DNA from: Bacillus sp. 2B10
GTDB lineage: Bacteria > Pseudomonadota > Alphaproteobacteria > Sphingomonadales > Sphingomonadaceae
Length of the DNA: 64,000 nucleotides
Assembly: GCA_003946805.1 (NCBI GenBank)
Contig: RPSH01000004.1
Coordinates: forward strand, 62,001-126,000
Direction: 5' to 3'
Shown here in pieces: positions 51,176-62,645 of this stretch. The notes below the pieces were generated by a model. That model was not told the origin of the DNA, searched no databases, and worked only from the letters and a program-made list of their open reading frames with translations. Within the stretch, counting starts at the first letter, position 1; each line of letters begins with the position of its first letter. The translations under genes and the position numbers were made by a program.

Positions 51176-52704
51176 CCCAGCAGCTGCATCAGCGCGGCCC
51201 CGGCCGTTCCGCTCGCCAGCGCGACCAGACCGTAGCGCCAGCCGCCGCCGACCTTGACCACCGCGATATCGGGCAGCGGCGGGGAGGGGGGGGCGCCGCC
51301 GGGGCCGGGATAGCGCGCCTCGATATTGCGCAGCAGGTCGGGCAGGCGCGCAAAGGTGCGCAGGTCGGTGATGATCCGGTCGGCGACCATCGCCTCCGGC
51401 CCCAGCTCGTCGCGGATCCACCCGCGCACGAACGGCGCCGCCGTTTCCCACAGATTGATGTCGGGATCGAGCGCGGTCGCGACCCCCTCCACCATCACCA
51501 TCGTCTTTTGCAGCAGCAGCAGGTGCGGCTGGGTCTGCATGTCGAAGTCGCGGGTGATGTTGAACAGCGAATCGAGCATCATGCCGACCGACATGTCCTT
51601 GACCGCGAGGCCACGCATCGGCTCGCCGACCGCCCGCAGCGCGGTGGCGAATTCGGCGACATTGTGGTGGGCGGGGACATAGCCCGCCTCGAAATGGATC
51701 TCCGCCACGCGCTTGTAGTCGCCGGTAATCAGGCCGTAGAGGATTTCGGCCAGCCACACGCGTGCGCGCCGGTCGATCCGGCCCATGATGCCGAAATCGA
51801 TCGCGGCGATGCGCCCGTCGGGCAGCGCGAACAGATTGCCCTGGTGCATGTCGGCATGGAAGAAGCCGTCGGCGATCGCCTGTCGCAGGAAGGCGCGCAC
51901 CAGCCGCGTCGCCATCGCGGTCAGATCGTGCCCGGCGGCGATCAGCGCGGGGCGGTTCGACAGCTTGATGCCGTCGATCCACTGCGTCGTCAGCACCTTC
52001 GACGTGGTGCGCTGCCAATCGATGTCGGGAATGGTGAAGTCGGGCTCGGCCTCCATGCCGTCGGCCAGTTCCGACGCCGACGCCGCCTCGCGCCGCAGGT
52101 CGAGCTCGCGCGCGGTCCAGCGCTTCATCGTCTCGATCACGAGGCGCGGGCGCAGCCGCTTCAGTTCGCCGCCCATCGTCTCCAGCCGGGCGGCGGCCCA
52201 TTCATAGGTGTCGATCGCGTCGAAGAACTGCGATTCGACGCCGGGGCGCAGCACCTTCACCGCGACCTGCCGGCCGTCGGTGGTGACCGCGCGGTGGACC
52301 TGCGCGATAGAGGCGGCGCCGACCGGCGTCTCCTCGATGGAGGCGAACAGCGCGTCGATCGGCTGGCCCAGCCCCGATTCGATCGCCGGGCGCACCACGC
52401 TCCACGGCAGCGGCGGCAGCGCGTCCTGTAACGAGAGCAGGTCCTGCGCCACCGCCTCACCCACCAGATCGGGGCGGGTGGCGAGCGTCTGGCCCAGCTT
52501 GATCGCTGCCGGGCCGAGCGCGGCGAACGCCTCGGCATAGCGTGGCGTCGCGGGCACGCGCGCGCCGAACCGGGCAAGGCGCACCACCCGGCGCAACCGC
52601 GGCGGGGTGCGCGGATTGCGCTCGATATCGATCAGTGCGCCGTGCCGCGCCAGCGTGCGCCCCCATTTCAGGATGCGCCAGCCATGGGTGAGCGTGGAGG
52701 TCAT
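51172..52704 (-). CDS. ubiB: UbiB-family atypical kinase for ubiquinone biosynthesis
   Basis: The 510-residue protein has the ABC1/ADCK/UbiB features: KxGQ-like motif AAIKLGQTLATRPDLV, Ala-rich loop PVGAASIAQVHRAVT, VAVKVLRPGV, and catalytic FFHADMHQGNLFAL with AIDFGIMGR. UbiB supports ubiquinone synthesis, perhaps by lipid extraction from the membrane. It has a C-terminal hydrophobic end. ATG 52704 gives the family N-terminus; it follows ubiE by 25 bases. Confidence 0.94.
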   Translation of the reverse strand: MTSTLTHGWRILKWGRTLARHGALIDIERNPRTPPRLRRVVRLARFGARVPATPRYAEAFAALGPAAIKLGQTLATRPDLVGEAVAQDLLSLQDALPPLPWSVVRPAIESGLGQPIDALFASIEETPVGAASIAQVHRAVTTDGRQVAVKVLRPGVESQFFDAIDTYEWAAARLETMGGELKRLRPRLVIETMKRWTARELDLRREAASASELADGMEAEPDFTIPDIDWQRTTSKVLTTQWIDGIKLSNRPALIAAGHDLTAMATRLVRAFLRQAIADGFFHADMHQGNLFALPDGRIAAIDFGIMGRIDRRARVWLAEILYGLITGDYKRVAEIHFEAGYVPAHHNVAEFATALRAVGEPMRGLAVKDMSVGMMLDSLFNITRDFDMQTQPHLLLLQKTMVMVEGVATALDPDINLWETAAPFVRGWIRDELGPEAMVADRIITDLRTFARLPDLLRNIEARYPGPGGAPPSPPLPDIAVVKVGGGWRYGLVALASGTAGAALMQLLG

Positions 52705-52729
52705 CGCGGCCGTCGCGTGGCGTGCGGCG

Positions 52730-53461
52730 TCAAATCTTCCACCCGCTATGGATCGCGACCAGCCCGCCCATGATCGGCTCGACGCGCGTCCGGATGAACC
52801 CGGCATCGGCGATCATCCGCTCGAACGTCGGCATGTCGGGAAAGCGCCGGATCGATTCGATCAGGTAGCGATAGCTGTCCTCGTCATTCGCCAGCAGCTT
52901 GCCGAGCTTGGGCACCAGCCTGTGCGAATACTGATCGTAGACGTCGGCGAACCCCGGCCACGTCACGGTCGAGAATTCGAGGCAGAAGAACCGCCCGCCG
53001 CGCCTGAGCACCCGATGCGCCTCGCGCAGCGCCTTTGGAATGTCGGTCACGTTGCGGATGCCGAACGCGATCGTATAGGCATCGAAGCTGTGATCGGCAA
53101 AATCCAGCGTCTCGGCATTCTGTTCGGACCAGACGAGGCCGTCGATCCCGCGCTTGGCGGCACGTTCCATGCCGACGCCCAGCATCGCCGGGTTGATGTC
53201 GGCAACGGTGATCGCCGCCCCCGCCTTCGCCATGCGGAACGCGATGTCGCCGGTGCCCCCGGCCATGTCGAGGATCGCGTCGTCCCTCTGCGGCTTTACC
53301 CGCGCGACGAACCGGTCCTTCCACAACCGGTGCATCCCCCCCGACATCGCGTCGTTCATCAGGTCGTAGCGGGCGGCGACGTTCGCAAAGACGTCGCCGA
53401 CGCGCCGCGTCTTCTCGTCGGGGGCTACGTCTTCATAGCCGAAGGATACCGTGTCGTTCAT
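52730..53461 (-). CDS. ubiE: Ubiquinone/menaquinone C-methyltransferase UbiE
   Basis: The 243-residue class I SAM methyltransferase has KTRRVGDVFANVAARYDLMN and ILDMAGGTGDIAFRMA. It also has the UbiE signature AYTIAFGIRNVTDIPKALRE and ends in SGWKI. It methylates the benzoquinol ring. The first ATG that gives the family start (MNDTVSFGYEDV) is 53461. It is divergent from mutM. Confidence 0.96.
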   Translation of the reverse strand: MNDTVSFGYEDVAPDEKTRRVGDVFANVAARYDLMNDAMSGGMHRLWKDRFVARVKPQRDDAILDMAGGTGDIAFRMAKAGAAITVADINPAMLGVGMERAAKRGIDGLVWSEQNAETLDFADHSFDAYTIAFGIRNVTDIPKALREAHRVLRRGGRFFCLEFSTVTWPGFADVYDQYSHRLVPKLGKLLANDEDSYRYLIESIRRFPDMPTFERMIADAGFIRTRVEPIMGGLVAIHSGWKI

Positions 53462-53562
53462 GGCCACAGCCCTAGCCGCGCCTTGTGGCGGGAGCAAACC
53501 GAACCTAGCTTTCTTTGCGTATGGCCCCGGCTTCGGAACGGTCGCGGCGACAGAAGGATGGC

Positions 53563-54375
53563 ATGCCCGAACTGCCCGAAGTCGAAACCACCGTGCGCGG
53601 GCTGACCCCGGTGCTGCACGGCCAGCGCCTGACCCGCGTCGTCGCGAATCGCGCCGACCTGCGCCGCGCCATGCCGGTGGACCTCGGGCAGCGGCTGACC
53701 GGGGCGACGGTCACCGGCCTGTCGCGGCGCGCGAAATACGGGGTGATCGACACCGATCGCGGCGACAGCTTCGTCTTCCACCTCGGCATGTCGGGGCGCT
53801 GGCGGGTCGATCCGGATGCGCCGCTGCCGCACGACCATCTCGTGATCGACACCGCGGGCGGGCGGCAGGTGGTGCTGAACGACCCGCGCCGTTTCGGTTC
53901 GGTCGACCTGATGCCGACGCCCGACCTTGCCGCATGGCCGCCGTTCGCCGCGCTCGGTCCCGAGCCGCTGGGACCGGACCTCACTGCAGAGCATCTCGAA
54001 CGCCGGTTCGCCGGCCGGATCGCACCGGTCAAGCTGCTGCTGCTCGACCAGCGGATCGTGGCGGGGCTGGGCAACATCTATGTCTGCGAGGCGCTCAACG
54101 TCGCGCGAATCGCGCCGACGCGGCCGGCGGGGCAGATCGCGGTCGAGCGGCTGGCGTTGCTGGTCGATGCGATTCGCGGCGTGCTGCTCGCCGCGATCGA
54201 GGCGGGGGGATCGACGCTGCGCGACTATGCCCGGCCCGATGGCGAACTGGGCTATTTTTCCAAGCAATTCCGGGTGTATGGCCGCGAAGGCGAGGCGTGT
54301 CCGTGCGGCGGCGTCGTCGAGCGCCGGGTCGATGGCGGTCGCTCCACCTTCTGGTGCCGGACGTGCCAGCAATAG
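53563..54375 (+). CDS. mutM: Formamidopyrimidine-DNA glycosylase
   Basis: The 270-residue protein begins MPELPEVETTVRGL, so the catalytic Pro1 and Glu2 are present after Met removal. Other features are the H2TH region (LLLDQRIVAGLGNIYVCEAL) and a C-terminal zinc finger (CPCGG...CRTC). It removes oxidised purines such as 8-oxoguanine. The ATG at 53563 agrees with the required N-terminus. rpsT follows by 93 bases. Confidence 0.97.
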   Translation: MPELPEVETTVRGLTPVLHGQRLTRVVANRADLRRAMPVDLGQRLTGATVTGLSRRAKYGVIDTDRGDSFVFHLGMSGRWRVDPDAPLPHDHLVIDTAGGRQVVLNDPRRFGSVDLMPTPDLAAWPPFAALGPEPLGPDLTAEHLERRFAGRIAPVKLLLLDQRIVAGLGNIYVCEALNVARIAPTRPAGQIAVERLALLVDAIRGVLLAAIEAGGSTLRDYARPDGELGYFSKQFRVYGREGEACPCGGVVERRVDGGRSTFWCRTCQQ

Positions 54376-54468
54376 TTGACCGCACGTCCCCGACGGTTTA
54401 AGGGGCGCACCTTCTCCGGTCGGGTTCTGTCCGATCGGCACCAATCATTTGCGAGAGTCGAGGACGGC

Positions 54469-54732
54469 ATGGCGAATACGCCACAGGCGAAGAAGCGTAT
54501 CCGGCGCAATGCGCGTCGTGCGGAAATCAATGGTGCGCGCGTCGGCCGCATCCGGACCTTCGTGAAGAAGGTCGAGGCAGCGATCGTCGCCGGCGACCGC
54601 GAAGCAGCCACCACGGCGCTCGCCGGCGTCCAGCCCGAGCTGGCCCGTGGCGTCGCCAAGGGCGTGCTGCACAAGAACACCGCGAGCCGCAAGTTCGCAC
54701 GTCTGACGAAGGCGGTCGGCGGGATCGCCTGA
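54469..54732 (+). CDS. rpsT: 30S ribosomal protein S20
   Basis: The 87-residue basic protein ([20 protein letters not shown], ending in [14 protein letters not shown]) is S20, which binds the 5' domain of 16S rRNA. It lies between mutM and dnaA, as in many alphaproteobacteria. A terminator follows. Confidence 0.97.
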   Translation: MANTPQAKKRIRRNARRAEINGARVGRIRTFVKKVEAAIVAGDREAATTALAGVQPELARGVAKGVLHKNTASRKFARLTKAVGGIA

Positions 54733-54763
54733 TCCGCTGACGCAAGCGTTGACGAACAAGCTG

Positions 54764-54793
54764 CCCCGTCGACCCCAGGTCGGCGGGGTTTCT
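54764..54793 (+). terminator. Intrinsic terminator after rpsT
   Basis: CCCCGTCGACC and GGTCGGCGGGG form an 11-base stem (one wobble) with a short loop, followed by TTTCTT. It begins 31 bases after the rpsT stop codon. Confidence 0.75.
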
Positions 54794-55203
54794 TGCGTCC
54801 GCCGTCATCGCGTTCCGGGGCGTTTCCGGTTTGTCCCGCGGCGGAAAACCGGTTCCGATCGCAAGGGTCGAATCAACGGTTTCGGGAAATGGCGGAAATC
54901 CTTGGATTCTGCCCGACCGGCTCCCGATTACGCCGCTAAGATACTGATAAATAACATCAAAAAAGAAATTCGACGCATTTCTGCGGCCCATGGCCTGTCA
55001 ACCGTCTTTATTTCGGTTTGATGACTTGATCGACGGCGCTTCCCGTTCCTAAACAGCACTCCCCGGCACCGCTGCGGCGATCCGGGGCCCACGCGAATCT
55101 TCGTGTGCGATCCCCGTTTCGGCGGGATCGAGGGGGGATTTTTAGACGACGACGAAACGTGGCGGAGAACCCCGATTCTCCGCACGGGAGAGGTGTGCCT
55201 GAC
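54794..55203. other. About 410-base dnaA upstream region, no gene seen
   Basis: The region between the rpsT terminator and dnaA has an AT-rich stretch (about 54940-54990, with AAGATACTGATAAATAACAT) and no obvious cluster of DnaA boxes. In sphingomonads and Caulobacter the replication origin is generally not at dnaA. No gene or structured RNA was recognised. Confidence 0.5.
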
Positions 55204-56610
55204 GTGACGATGCCGGTGGATCATGGACAGGTGGAGGTTGCGGCGGCATGGGCCCGCGTGCGCCAGAACCTGCGTGCGTCCGCCGGACAGCGGCTGTTCG
55301 ACCGGTGGCTCAAGCCGATGGAACTGGTCGCCCCCGACGGCGACGGCGTCGTCCGCCTGACCCTGCCGTCCGCCTTCATGACCGATTGGGTCCGCAATCA
55401 CTATGCCGAGCGCCTGACCCACGAATTCCGCGCACAGCTTCCCCAGGTCCGCGACGTCGTGGTCGAAACCGCCACCGCCCTGCAGGCGCGGATCGTGCCG
55501 CCAGCGCCGATGCCCGAAGCGTCCGCCGTGCCGGCCCCGCTCACCGCCGCACCGGCGCCGGCCGTGCCGCAGCGCGCGCCTGCCGAACGCCCGACGTTCG
55601 ATCCGCGCTACCGCTTCGACCGGTTCGTCGTGTCGGCCTCCAATCGCGTGGCGTTCAATGCGGCGAAGGCAGTCGCCGAACCCGGCGTGCCGCGCTTCAG
55701 CCCGCTGTTCCTCCACAGCGGCACCGGCCTTGGCAAGACGCACCTGATGCATGCCATCGGCCATGCGTTTCTCGATGCCGATCCGGCGGCGAGCGCGGTG
55801 TACCTGCCCGCCGAGCGGTTCATGTTCGAATTCGTGGCCGCCATGCGCGCGCGCGACACGCACGGGTTCAAGGCGAAGCTGCGCGGCGTCGACCTGCTGA
55901 TGATCGACGACCTCCAGTTCGTCGCCGGCAAGGACGCGACGCAGGAGGAATGCCTTCACACGATCAACGCCTTCATGGACGCGGGCAAGCGGGTGGTGAT
56001 CGCCTGCGACCGCTCGCCAGCGTTGCTCGACGGGATCGACCCGCGGCTGCTGTCGCGCCTCGGCGGCGGTCTGGTCGCCGACATCAAGACGCCCGAGACC
56101 GACCTGCGCCACGCGATCCTCGCCGCCAAGCTGGCCGAGGTGCCCGGCATCGCGGTGCCCGGGGACGTCGTCGACCTGCTGGCCGGGCGGATTCGCGGCA
56201 GCGTGCGCGAGCTGGAAGGCGCGCTCAACCGCCTGATCGCCTATGCTTCGCTGACCGGCGACACGATCGACATGGCGTTCGCCCATGCGACGCTGGGCGA
56301 GATGCTGGCAGGGCCGGCGAGGCGCGTCACCATCGACGATATCCAGCGGGCGGTATCGGCGCATTTCGAGGTGAAGCAACTCGATCTCGTCTCGGCGCGC
56401 CGCGCACAGGTCATCGCCCGCCCGCGGCAGGTGGCGATGTATCTTGCCAAGCGGCTGACGACCCGCTCGCTGCCGGAAATCGGTCGCAAGTTCGGCAACC
56501 GCGACCATTCGACCGTGATCCATGCGGTACGCCGGATCGAGGAATTGCGTGGGGTGGACCGCGAGATCGACACCGCCGTCCGCACGCTGCTGCGCTCGCT
56601 CGAAGGCTGA
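55204..56610 (+). CDS. dnaA: Chromosomal replication initiator DnaA
   Basis: The 468-residue protein has domain I (residues about 10-80), a variable Ala/Pro linker (about 95-135) and an AAA+ domain with Walker A (SGTGLGKTHLMHAI) and Walker B (LLMIDDLQFVAGK). Domain IV has the DnaA signature (RSLPEIGRKFGNRDHSTVIH). It binds DnaA boxes to open the origin. Candidate starts are GTG 55195, GTG 55204 and ATG 55210; 55204 is chosen for its spacing from GGGAGAGG, but this is uncertain. It converges with pgm. Confidence 0.95.
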   Translation: MTMPVDHGQVEVAAAWARVRQNLRASAGQRLFDRWLKPMELVAPDGDGVVRLTLPSAFMTDWVRNHYAERLTHEFRAQLPQVRDVVVETATALQARIVPPAPMPEASAVPAPLTAAPAPAVPQRAPAERPTFDPRYRFDRFVVSASNRVAFNAAKAVAEPGVPRFSPLFLHSGTGLGKTHLMHAIGHAFLDADPAASAVYLPAERFMFEFVAAMRARDTHGFKAKLRGVDLLMIDDLQFVAGKDATQEECLHTINAFMDAGKRVVIACDRSPALLDGIDPRLLSRLGGGLVADIKTPETDLRHAILAAKLAEVPGIAVPGDVVDLLAGRIRGSVRELEGALNRLIAYASLTGDTIDMAFAHATLGEMLAGPARRVTIDDIQRAVSAHFEVKQLDLVSARRAQVIARPRQVAMYLAKRLTTRSLPEIGRKFGNRDHSTVIHAVRRIEELRGVDREIDTAVRTLLRSLEG

Positions 56611-56649
56611 GCGCCCTTTTTCAAGTCCCCCCGTTTGCTTCGAGCGCAG

Positions 56650-56743
56650 GTTCGAGCCTGTCGAGGACCGAAGTCGAGAAGGGCTTGCCCTGAGCAGCGC
56701 GTTCTCGACTGCCGCTTCTCGACAAGCTCGAAGCTGCTCGAAC
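56650..56743. repeat. Inverted GTTCGAGC...GTCGAGAA repeat
   Basis: GTTCGAGC, TCGAG and GTCGAGAA (56650-56680) return inverted as TTCTCGAC, CTCGAA and CTCGAAC (56716-56743). The arms are about 28-31 bases and separated by about 35 bases. It is a hairpin-forming intergenic repeat between convergent dnaA and pgm. Confidence 0.65.
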
Positions 56744-56765
56744 CGAACGGGCTGGAAGGTGGCCG

Positions 56766-56948
56766 AAGAAGAACTGGTTCACGCGAAGGCGCGGAGGCGC
56801 GGAGAGTTGCGCCTCGCAGAAGCGTCCTGCCGCGTCAGCGGCCTTCACACTTGCCCAGTCACAAGCGCAGCCGTCTCCCGATCGCGGAAGGGCTGCCAAT
56901 ATCGCAACCCCTCCGCGCCTCCGCGCCTCCGCGTGAACCAACTTCTTC

Positions 56949-56949
<1 letters not shown>
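56766..56949. repeat. Long inverted repeat with about 39-base arms next to pgm
   Basis: The left arm (56766-56804, TTCACGCGAAGGCGCGGAGG at its centre) and the right arm (56911-56949) are inverted copies with only a few differences over 39-40 bases and about 106 bases between them. The right arm reaches the pgm stop codon. With the repeat at 56650-56743 it fills the 338-base gap between dnaA and pgm. No ORF inside looks real. Confidence 0.7.
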
Positions 56950-58667
<1,718 letters not shown>

Positions 58668-58684
58668 TTAAACAAAACAAAAGT

Positions 58685-59689
58685 TCAAACTTGCAGGCCG
58701 AGCGCCTGCTGCGCCGCCAGCAGCGTGGGCCGCGCCAATGCGTCGGCCCTTGCCGCCCCCCGGGCCAGCGTTGCGCCGACCGCCGTCCGGTCGTCGAGCA
58801 GCGCCACCAGCCGGTCGCGGATCGGCCCCAGCTTCGCCACCGCCAGATCGGCCAGCGCGGGCTTGAACGCGCCGAACCCCTGCCCGCCGAAGCTGGCGAG
58901 CACGTCCTGCGACGTCTCCCCCGACAGCGCGGCAAAGATGGTGACGAGGTTGCGTGCTTCCGGCCGTTCGGCCAGCCCGGCAACCTCCGACGGCAGGGGT
59001 TCGGGATCGGTCTTCGCCTTGCGGAACTTGGTCGCGATCTGATCGTCCGAATCGATCAGGTTGATGCGGCTCATGTCCGAGGGATCGGATTTCGACATCT
59101 TCGCCATGCCGTCGCGCAAGGACATGATCCGCGGTGTGTCTTCCGGGATCATCGGTTCGGGCAGCGGGAACAGCTCGACCCCGAAATCGAGGTTGAACTT
59201 GGTGGCGATATCGCGCGCCAGCTCCAGATGCTGCTTCTGGTCCTCGCCGACCGGCACATGGGTCGCCCGGTACGCAAGGATGTCGGCGGCCTGCAGCACC
59301 GGATAGGTGAACAGCCCGACGCTGGCGCCTTCGCGGTTCTTGCCCGCCTTGTCCTTCCACTGGGTCATGCGGTTGAGCCAGCCGACGCGCGCCGTGCCGC
59401 CCAGGATCCATGCCAGCTCGCTGTGCGCGGGCACGCGCGCCTGGTTGAACAGGATCGAGCGGTCGGGATCGATCCCGGCGGCGAGCAAGGTCGCCGCCAT
59501 CTCGATCGTGTTCGACGCCATCTCCTTCGGGTCTTGCGTCACCGTCAGCGCATGGAGATCGGCGAGGAAGAACAGGCAGACATCGTCCGCGCCCATCCGG
59601 TCCTGCAACCGCACCCAGTTGCGGATCGCGCCCAGATAGTTGCCGAGGTGGAGATTGCCAGTGGTCTGGATGCCGGAGACGACACGCAT
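58685..59689 (-). CDS. trpS: Tryptophanyl-tRNA synthetase
   Basis: The 334-residue class I synthetase has the HIGH-type [16 protein letters not shown] and the KMSKS motif ([13 protein letters not shown]). [20 protein letters not shown] and the specificity region are conserved. It charges tRNA-Trp in the cytoplasm. ATG 59689 ([11 protein letters not shown]) gives the family start, 15 bases after the murJ stop, so the two are likely co-transcribed. Confidence 0.96.
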   Translation of the reverse strand: MRVVSGIQTTGNLHLGNYLGAIRNWVRLQDRMGADDVCLFFLADLHALTVTQDPKEMASNTIEMAATLLAAGIDPDRSILFNQARVPAHSELAWILGGTARVGWLNRMTQWKDKAGKNREGASVGLFTYPVLQAADILAYRATHVPVGEDQKQHLELARDIATKFNLDFGVELFPLPEPMIPEDTPRIMSLRDGMAKMSKSDPSDMSRINLIDSDDQIATKFRKAKTDPEPLPSEVAGLAERPEARNLVTIFAALSGETSQDVLASFGGQGFGAFKPALADLAVAKLGPIRDRLVALLDDRTAVGATLARGAARADALARPTLLAAQQALGLQV

Positions 59690-59703
59690 GTTGGTTTCCT
59701 GTG

Positions 59704-61284
59704 TTACGCGGCCCGCCGCCGCAGCAGCGCGCGAAGATCGGCCAGCCGGAACGCCCCGGTGGCAAGGCAGGCGAGGCCATAGACGATCGCCCCCGCCCCG
59801 ACGAGGGCGACCATGCCGATGACGCGGGTCACGACCGCGCCGGTCGTCCATGGCGCGACGAGCGTGTCGGCGAAGAACAGCGCCCCCCCCATCAGCAGCG
59901 CGGCGACGGCGAAGCGCGGCAGGCGATGGGTCAACTGCCGGTCGAGCGCGAAATGCCCGCGCCGCCGAAGCGTCCAGTACAGCATCGCGACATTGACCCA
60001 TGCCGCGATGGCGGTCGCCAGCGGCGGGCCGATATGGGCGATGGTCGGGATCAGCATCAGGTTCAGGACGATGTTGATGGCGATCGACCACATCGCGAAG
60101 CGCACCGGCGTCCGCGTATCCTGCCGCGCATAGAAGCCGGGCGTCAGCACCTTGATGAGGACATAGGCCGGCAGCCCCAGCGAGAAGGCGGCGAGCGCCT
60201 GTGCGCAGCGGATCGTGTCCTCGGCGCCGAACGCGCCATGCTGGAACAGCGCGCGGATGATCGGTTCGGCGACGGTCAGGAAGGCGATGGTCGCGGGCAG
60301 CGTCAGCAACAGCGCCAGTTCGATCCCTCGGTTCTGGGTATCCATCGCCCCGGCATCGTCCTTGCGGTTGAGCTGGCGCGAGATGGTGGGGAGCAGGATG
60401 GTGCCGAGGCCGATGCCGATGAGGCCCAGCGGCAGCTGGTTCAGCCGGTCGGCGTAATAGATGTACGAGATCGAGCCGGCATCGAGCAGCTTGCCCGACA
60501 GCGCGGTCGAGACGACGAGGTTCACCTGCATCGCGCCGGCCCCGGCGGCGGCGGGCACGATCAGCCGCAGCATCCGGCGGACATCGGGGGTCAGGCGCGG
60601 CCGGCGGGGCCGCAGCGACACCCCGGCGCGGCGACAGGCGACCATCAGCCAGCCGAGTTGCAACGCGCCGCCGATCGTCACCGTCCACGCCTGCACCCGC
60701 GCCGTCGCATACGGGTCGGGCCCGTGGAAGAAGAGCAGCCCCGCGACCATCGCGACGTTCAGCAGGATCGGGGCGGCGGCATTGACCCAGAATTTGTCGA
60801 GCGAATTGAGGATCGCGCCGAGCAGCGACACGATCGAGATCAGCAGCAGATAGGGGATGGTGATCCGCGACAGCGTGACCGCATAGGCGAACTGGTCCGG
60901 CGTCGGATCGTTGAACCCGCCCGACAGCAGCCACGTCAGCGGCCATGCGGCGATCAGCATGACGATCGTCGCGGCGATCAGCACCGGCAGCAGCACCGAC
61001 AGCACGTCGCGGGCAAAGGCGATGCCGGTCGGGAGGCCCTGTCCCTCGGTCGCCTCTTCGCCCTCGGCCACCTTCTGGCTGAACAGCGGCACGAACGCGG
61101 CGTTGAACGCGCCTTCGGCGAACAGCGCGCGGAACATGTTGGGCAGGCGGAAGGCGACGAGGAACGCGTCCGACGCGAAGCCAGCGCCGACGAACGTCGC
61201 CTGCAACGAGTCGCGGACCAGCGCCAGCACCCGGCTGGCCAGCGTCAGCCCGCCGACCGATCCCAGCGATTTCGCCAGCTTCAC
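59704..61284 (-). CDS. murJ: Lipid II flippase MurJ
   Basis: The 526-residue MOP-superfamily membrane protein has 13-14 helices and a typical N-terminus: [20 protein letters not shown], then [20 protein letters not shown] with the MurJ Asn-Phe-Arg-Ala-Glu-Gly pattern. It moves lipid II across the inner membrane for peptidoglycan synthesis. The start codon is GTG at 61284. The gene lies 31 bases after secB and 15 before trpS. Confidence 0.95.
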   Translation of the reverse strand: MKLAKSLGSVGGLTLASRVLALVRDSLQATFVGAGFASDAFLVAFRLPNMFRALFAEGAFNAAFVPLFSQKVAEGEEATEGQGLPTGIAFARDVLSVLLPVLIAATIVMLIAAWPLTWLLSGGFNDPTPDQFAYAVTLSRITIPYLLLISIVSLLGAILNSLDKFWVNAAAPILLNVAMVAGLLFFHGPDPYATARVQAWTVTIGGALQLGWLMVACRRAGVSLRPRRPRLTPDVRRMLRLIVPAAAGAGAMQVNLVVSTALSGKLLDAGSISYIYYADRLNQLPLGLIGIGLGTILLPTISRQLNRKDDAGAMDTQNRGIELALLLTLPATIAFLTVAEPIIRALFQHGAFGAEDTIRCAQALAAFSLGLPAYVLIKVLTPGFYARQDTRTPVRFAMWSIAINIVLNLMLIPTIAHIGPPLATAIAAWVNVAMLYWTLRRRGHFALDRQLTHRLPRFAVAALLMGGALFFADTLVAPWTTGAVVTRVIGMVALVGAGAIVYGLACLATGAFRLADLRALLRRRAA

Positions 61285-61315
61285 GGTGCTATTCCGCGAC
61301 CTGCCCTAAAAATGT

Positions 61316-61816
61316 TCAGGCGTGGCCGGCGACTTCGCCCAGCGCACCCTGCTGGTCGGCCTGCTGGATATAGAGCTGCGCGAAGTCGATCGGTTCGAGC
61401 ATCAGCGGTGGGAAGCCGCCGTCGCGCACCGCATCGGCCAGCACGCGGCGGGCGAAGGGGAACAGGATGCGCGGCGCTTCGCCCAGCAGGAACGGCTGGA
61501 GATGCTCGGCGGGAATGTTGCGCAGTCCGAACAGGCCGGCGAACGACAGGTCGACGAGGTACATCACCTGATCCTCGATCTCGGCGCGCGCCTCGATCTT
61601 CAGCACGACTTCGTGGACGTCGTCGCCGACCTGGTTGGCGCCGATGTTGAACTGCACGTCGAGCTTGGGCGTGCCCGCGACCTGATACACGCCCGGTGCG
61701 CCCGGATTCTCGAACGACAGGTCCTTGACGTACTGGGTGATGACGTTGACCGACGGCTGGCTGTCGTCCCCATTGGCAAAGGCGTCGATGCCGGTGGCGT
61801 CGTTCTGATCTTCCAT
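61316..61816 (-). CDS. secB: Protein-export chaperone SecB
   Basis: The 166-residue protein has the SecB core: INVITQYVKDLSFENP-like (here VITQYVKDLSFENPGAP), LDVQFNIGANQV, VYLVDLSFAGLF-like YLVDLSFAGLFGLRNIP and LLGEAPRILFPFARRVLAD. SecB is a tetramer that keeps pre-proteins unfolded for SecA. ATG 61816 follows the family; an in-frame extension upstream is not needed. It is divergent from the Tim44-like gene. Confidence 0.96.
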   Translation of the reverse strand: MEDQNDATGIDAFANGDDSQPSVNVITQYVKDLSFENPGAPGVYQVAGTPKLDVQFNIGANQVGDDVHEVVLKIEARAEIEDQVMYLVDLSFAGLFGLRNIPAEHLQPFLLGEAPRILFPFARRVLADAVRDGGFPPLMLEPIDFAQLYIQQADQQGALGEVAGHA

Positions 61817-61995
61817 GATAATCCCTGTCCGCAGAGCGGAAAGCTTTGGCGCTTGCCGCGTTGAGATGGCGCGGACTAGCAGCGGCACGACCGCGATTCA
61901 ACGGGTCGACCGGCCCGGTGAACCAGATGGCCGTCGCACCGTTTGTATCCGCACCCGATCGGTCCTATGTCCGGTCGACGGAAGGAAGTTGAGGC

Positions 61996-62640
61996 ATGGT
62001 GGTTTTTGTCGTCCTGCTCGCGATGGTCGCAGCGTTTCTGGCCATGCGGCTCTATGCCGTGCTGGGAAAGCGGACCGGCCATGAACCCTTGCCGCGTGCC
62101 GCCGAGGAACGCGTCGGTGCGCCGCCGCCGGCCCGCACCATCGAGGTGCCGCCGGAAACGCGCGTGCCGGGCCCGCGTCATGTCGAGAGCGGGGCGGAGA
62201 ACGGCCTGCGCGCGCTGATCGCCGCCGACCCCGGCTTCGACGTCGCGCAGTTCATCGACGGCGCCAAGTCCGCCTATCGCATGATCCTCGAAGCCTTCTG
62301 GAAGGGGGACGAATCGACACTCGAATGGCTGACCGAGCGTGAGGTGCGCGATGCGTTCGTGCAGGCGATCGCCGAGCGCAACGCGGCGGGCCATGTCCTC
62401 GACAACCGGCTGGTGACGATCGAGCGTGCGGTCGTGACCGAGGCGTCGGTCGAGGGCGGCGTCGCCCGTATCGCCGTCCGCTTCGATGCCGATATCGCCG
62501 CGATCACCCGCGATGCCGATGGCACGATGATCGCCGGGTCGCTGTCGGACGCGGTCGAGACGCATGACGTGTGGACGTTCCTGCGGGTGCTCAAGAGCGG
62601 CGACCCGAACTGGAAGCTCGCCGACACCGACGAAGCCTGA
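61996..62640 (+). CDS. Tim44-like domain membrane protein
   Basis: The 214-residue protein has an N-terminal membrane segment (MVVFVVLLAMVAAFLAMRLYAVLGKR), a Pro-rich linker and a C-terminal Tim44-like domain (FIDGAKSAYRMILEAFWKGD; WTFLRVLKSGDPNWKLADT). Bacterial Tim44-like proteins (TimA) relate to a mitochondrial import motor part; their bacterial role may be in membrane assembly. It faces secB and is followed by mltA after 5 bases, as in many alphaproteobacteria. Confidence 0.93.
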   Translation: MVVFVVLLAMVAAFLAMRLYAVLGKRTGHEPLPRAAEERVGAPPPARTIEVPPETRVPGPRHVESGAENGLRALIAADPGFDVAQFIDGAKSAYRMILEAFWKGDESTLEWLTEREVRDAFVQAIAERNAAGHVLDNRLVTIERAVVTEASVEGGVARIAVRFDADIAAITRDADGTMIAGSLSDAVETHDVWTFLRVLKSGDPNWKLADTDEA

Positions 62641-62645
62641 CGCCG

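Noticed and set aside
54733..55203. Replication origin beside dnaA
   Set aside because: The region is partly AT-rich, but I could not find a cluster of DnaA boxes, and in related bacteria the origin usually lies elsewhere.
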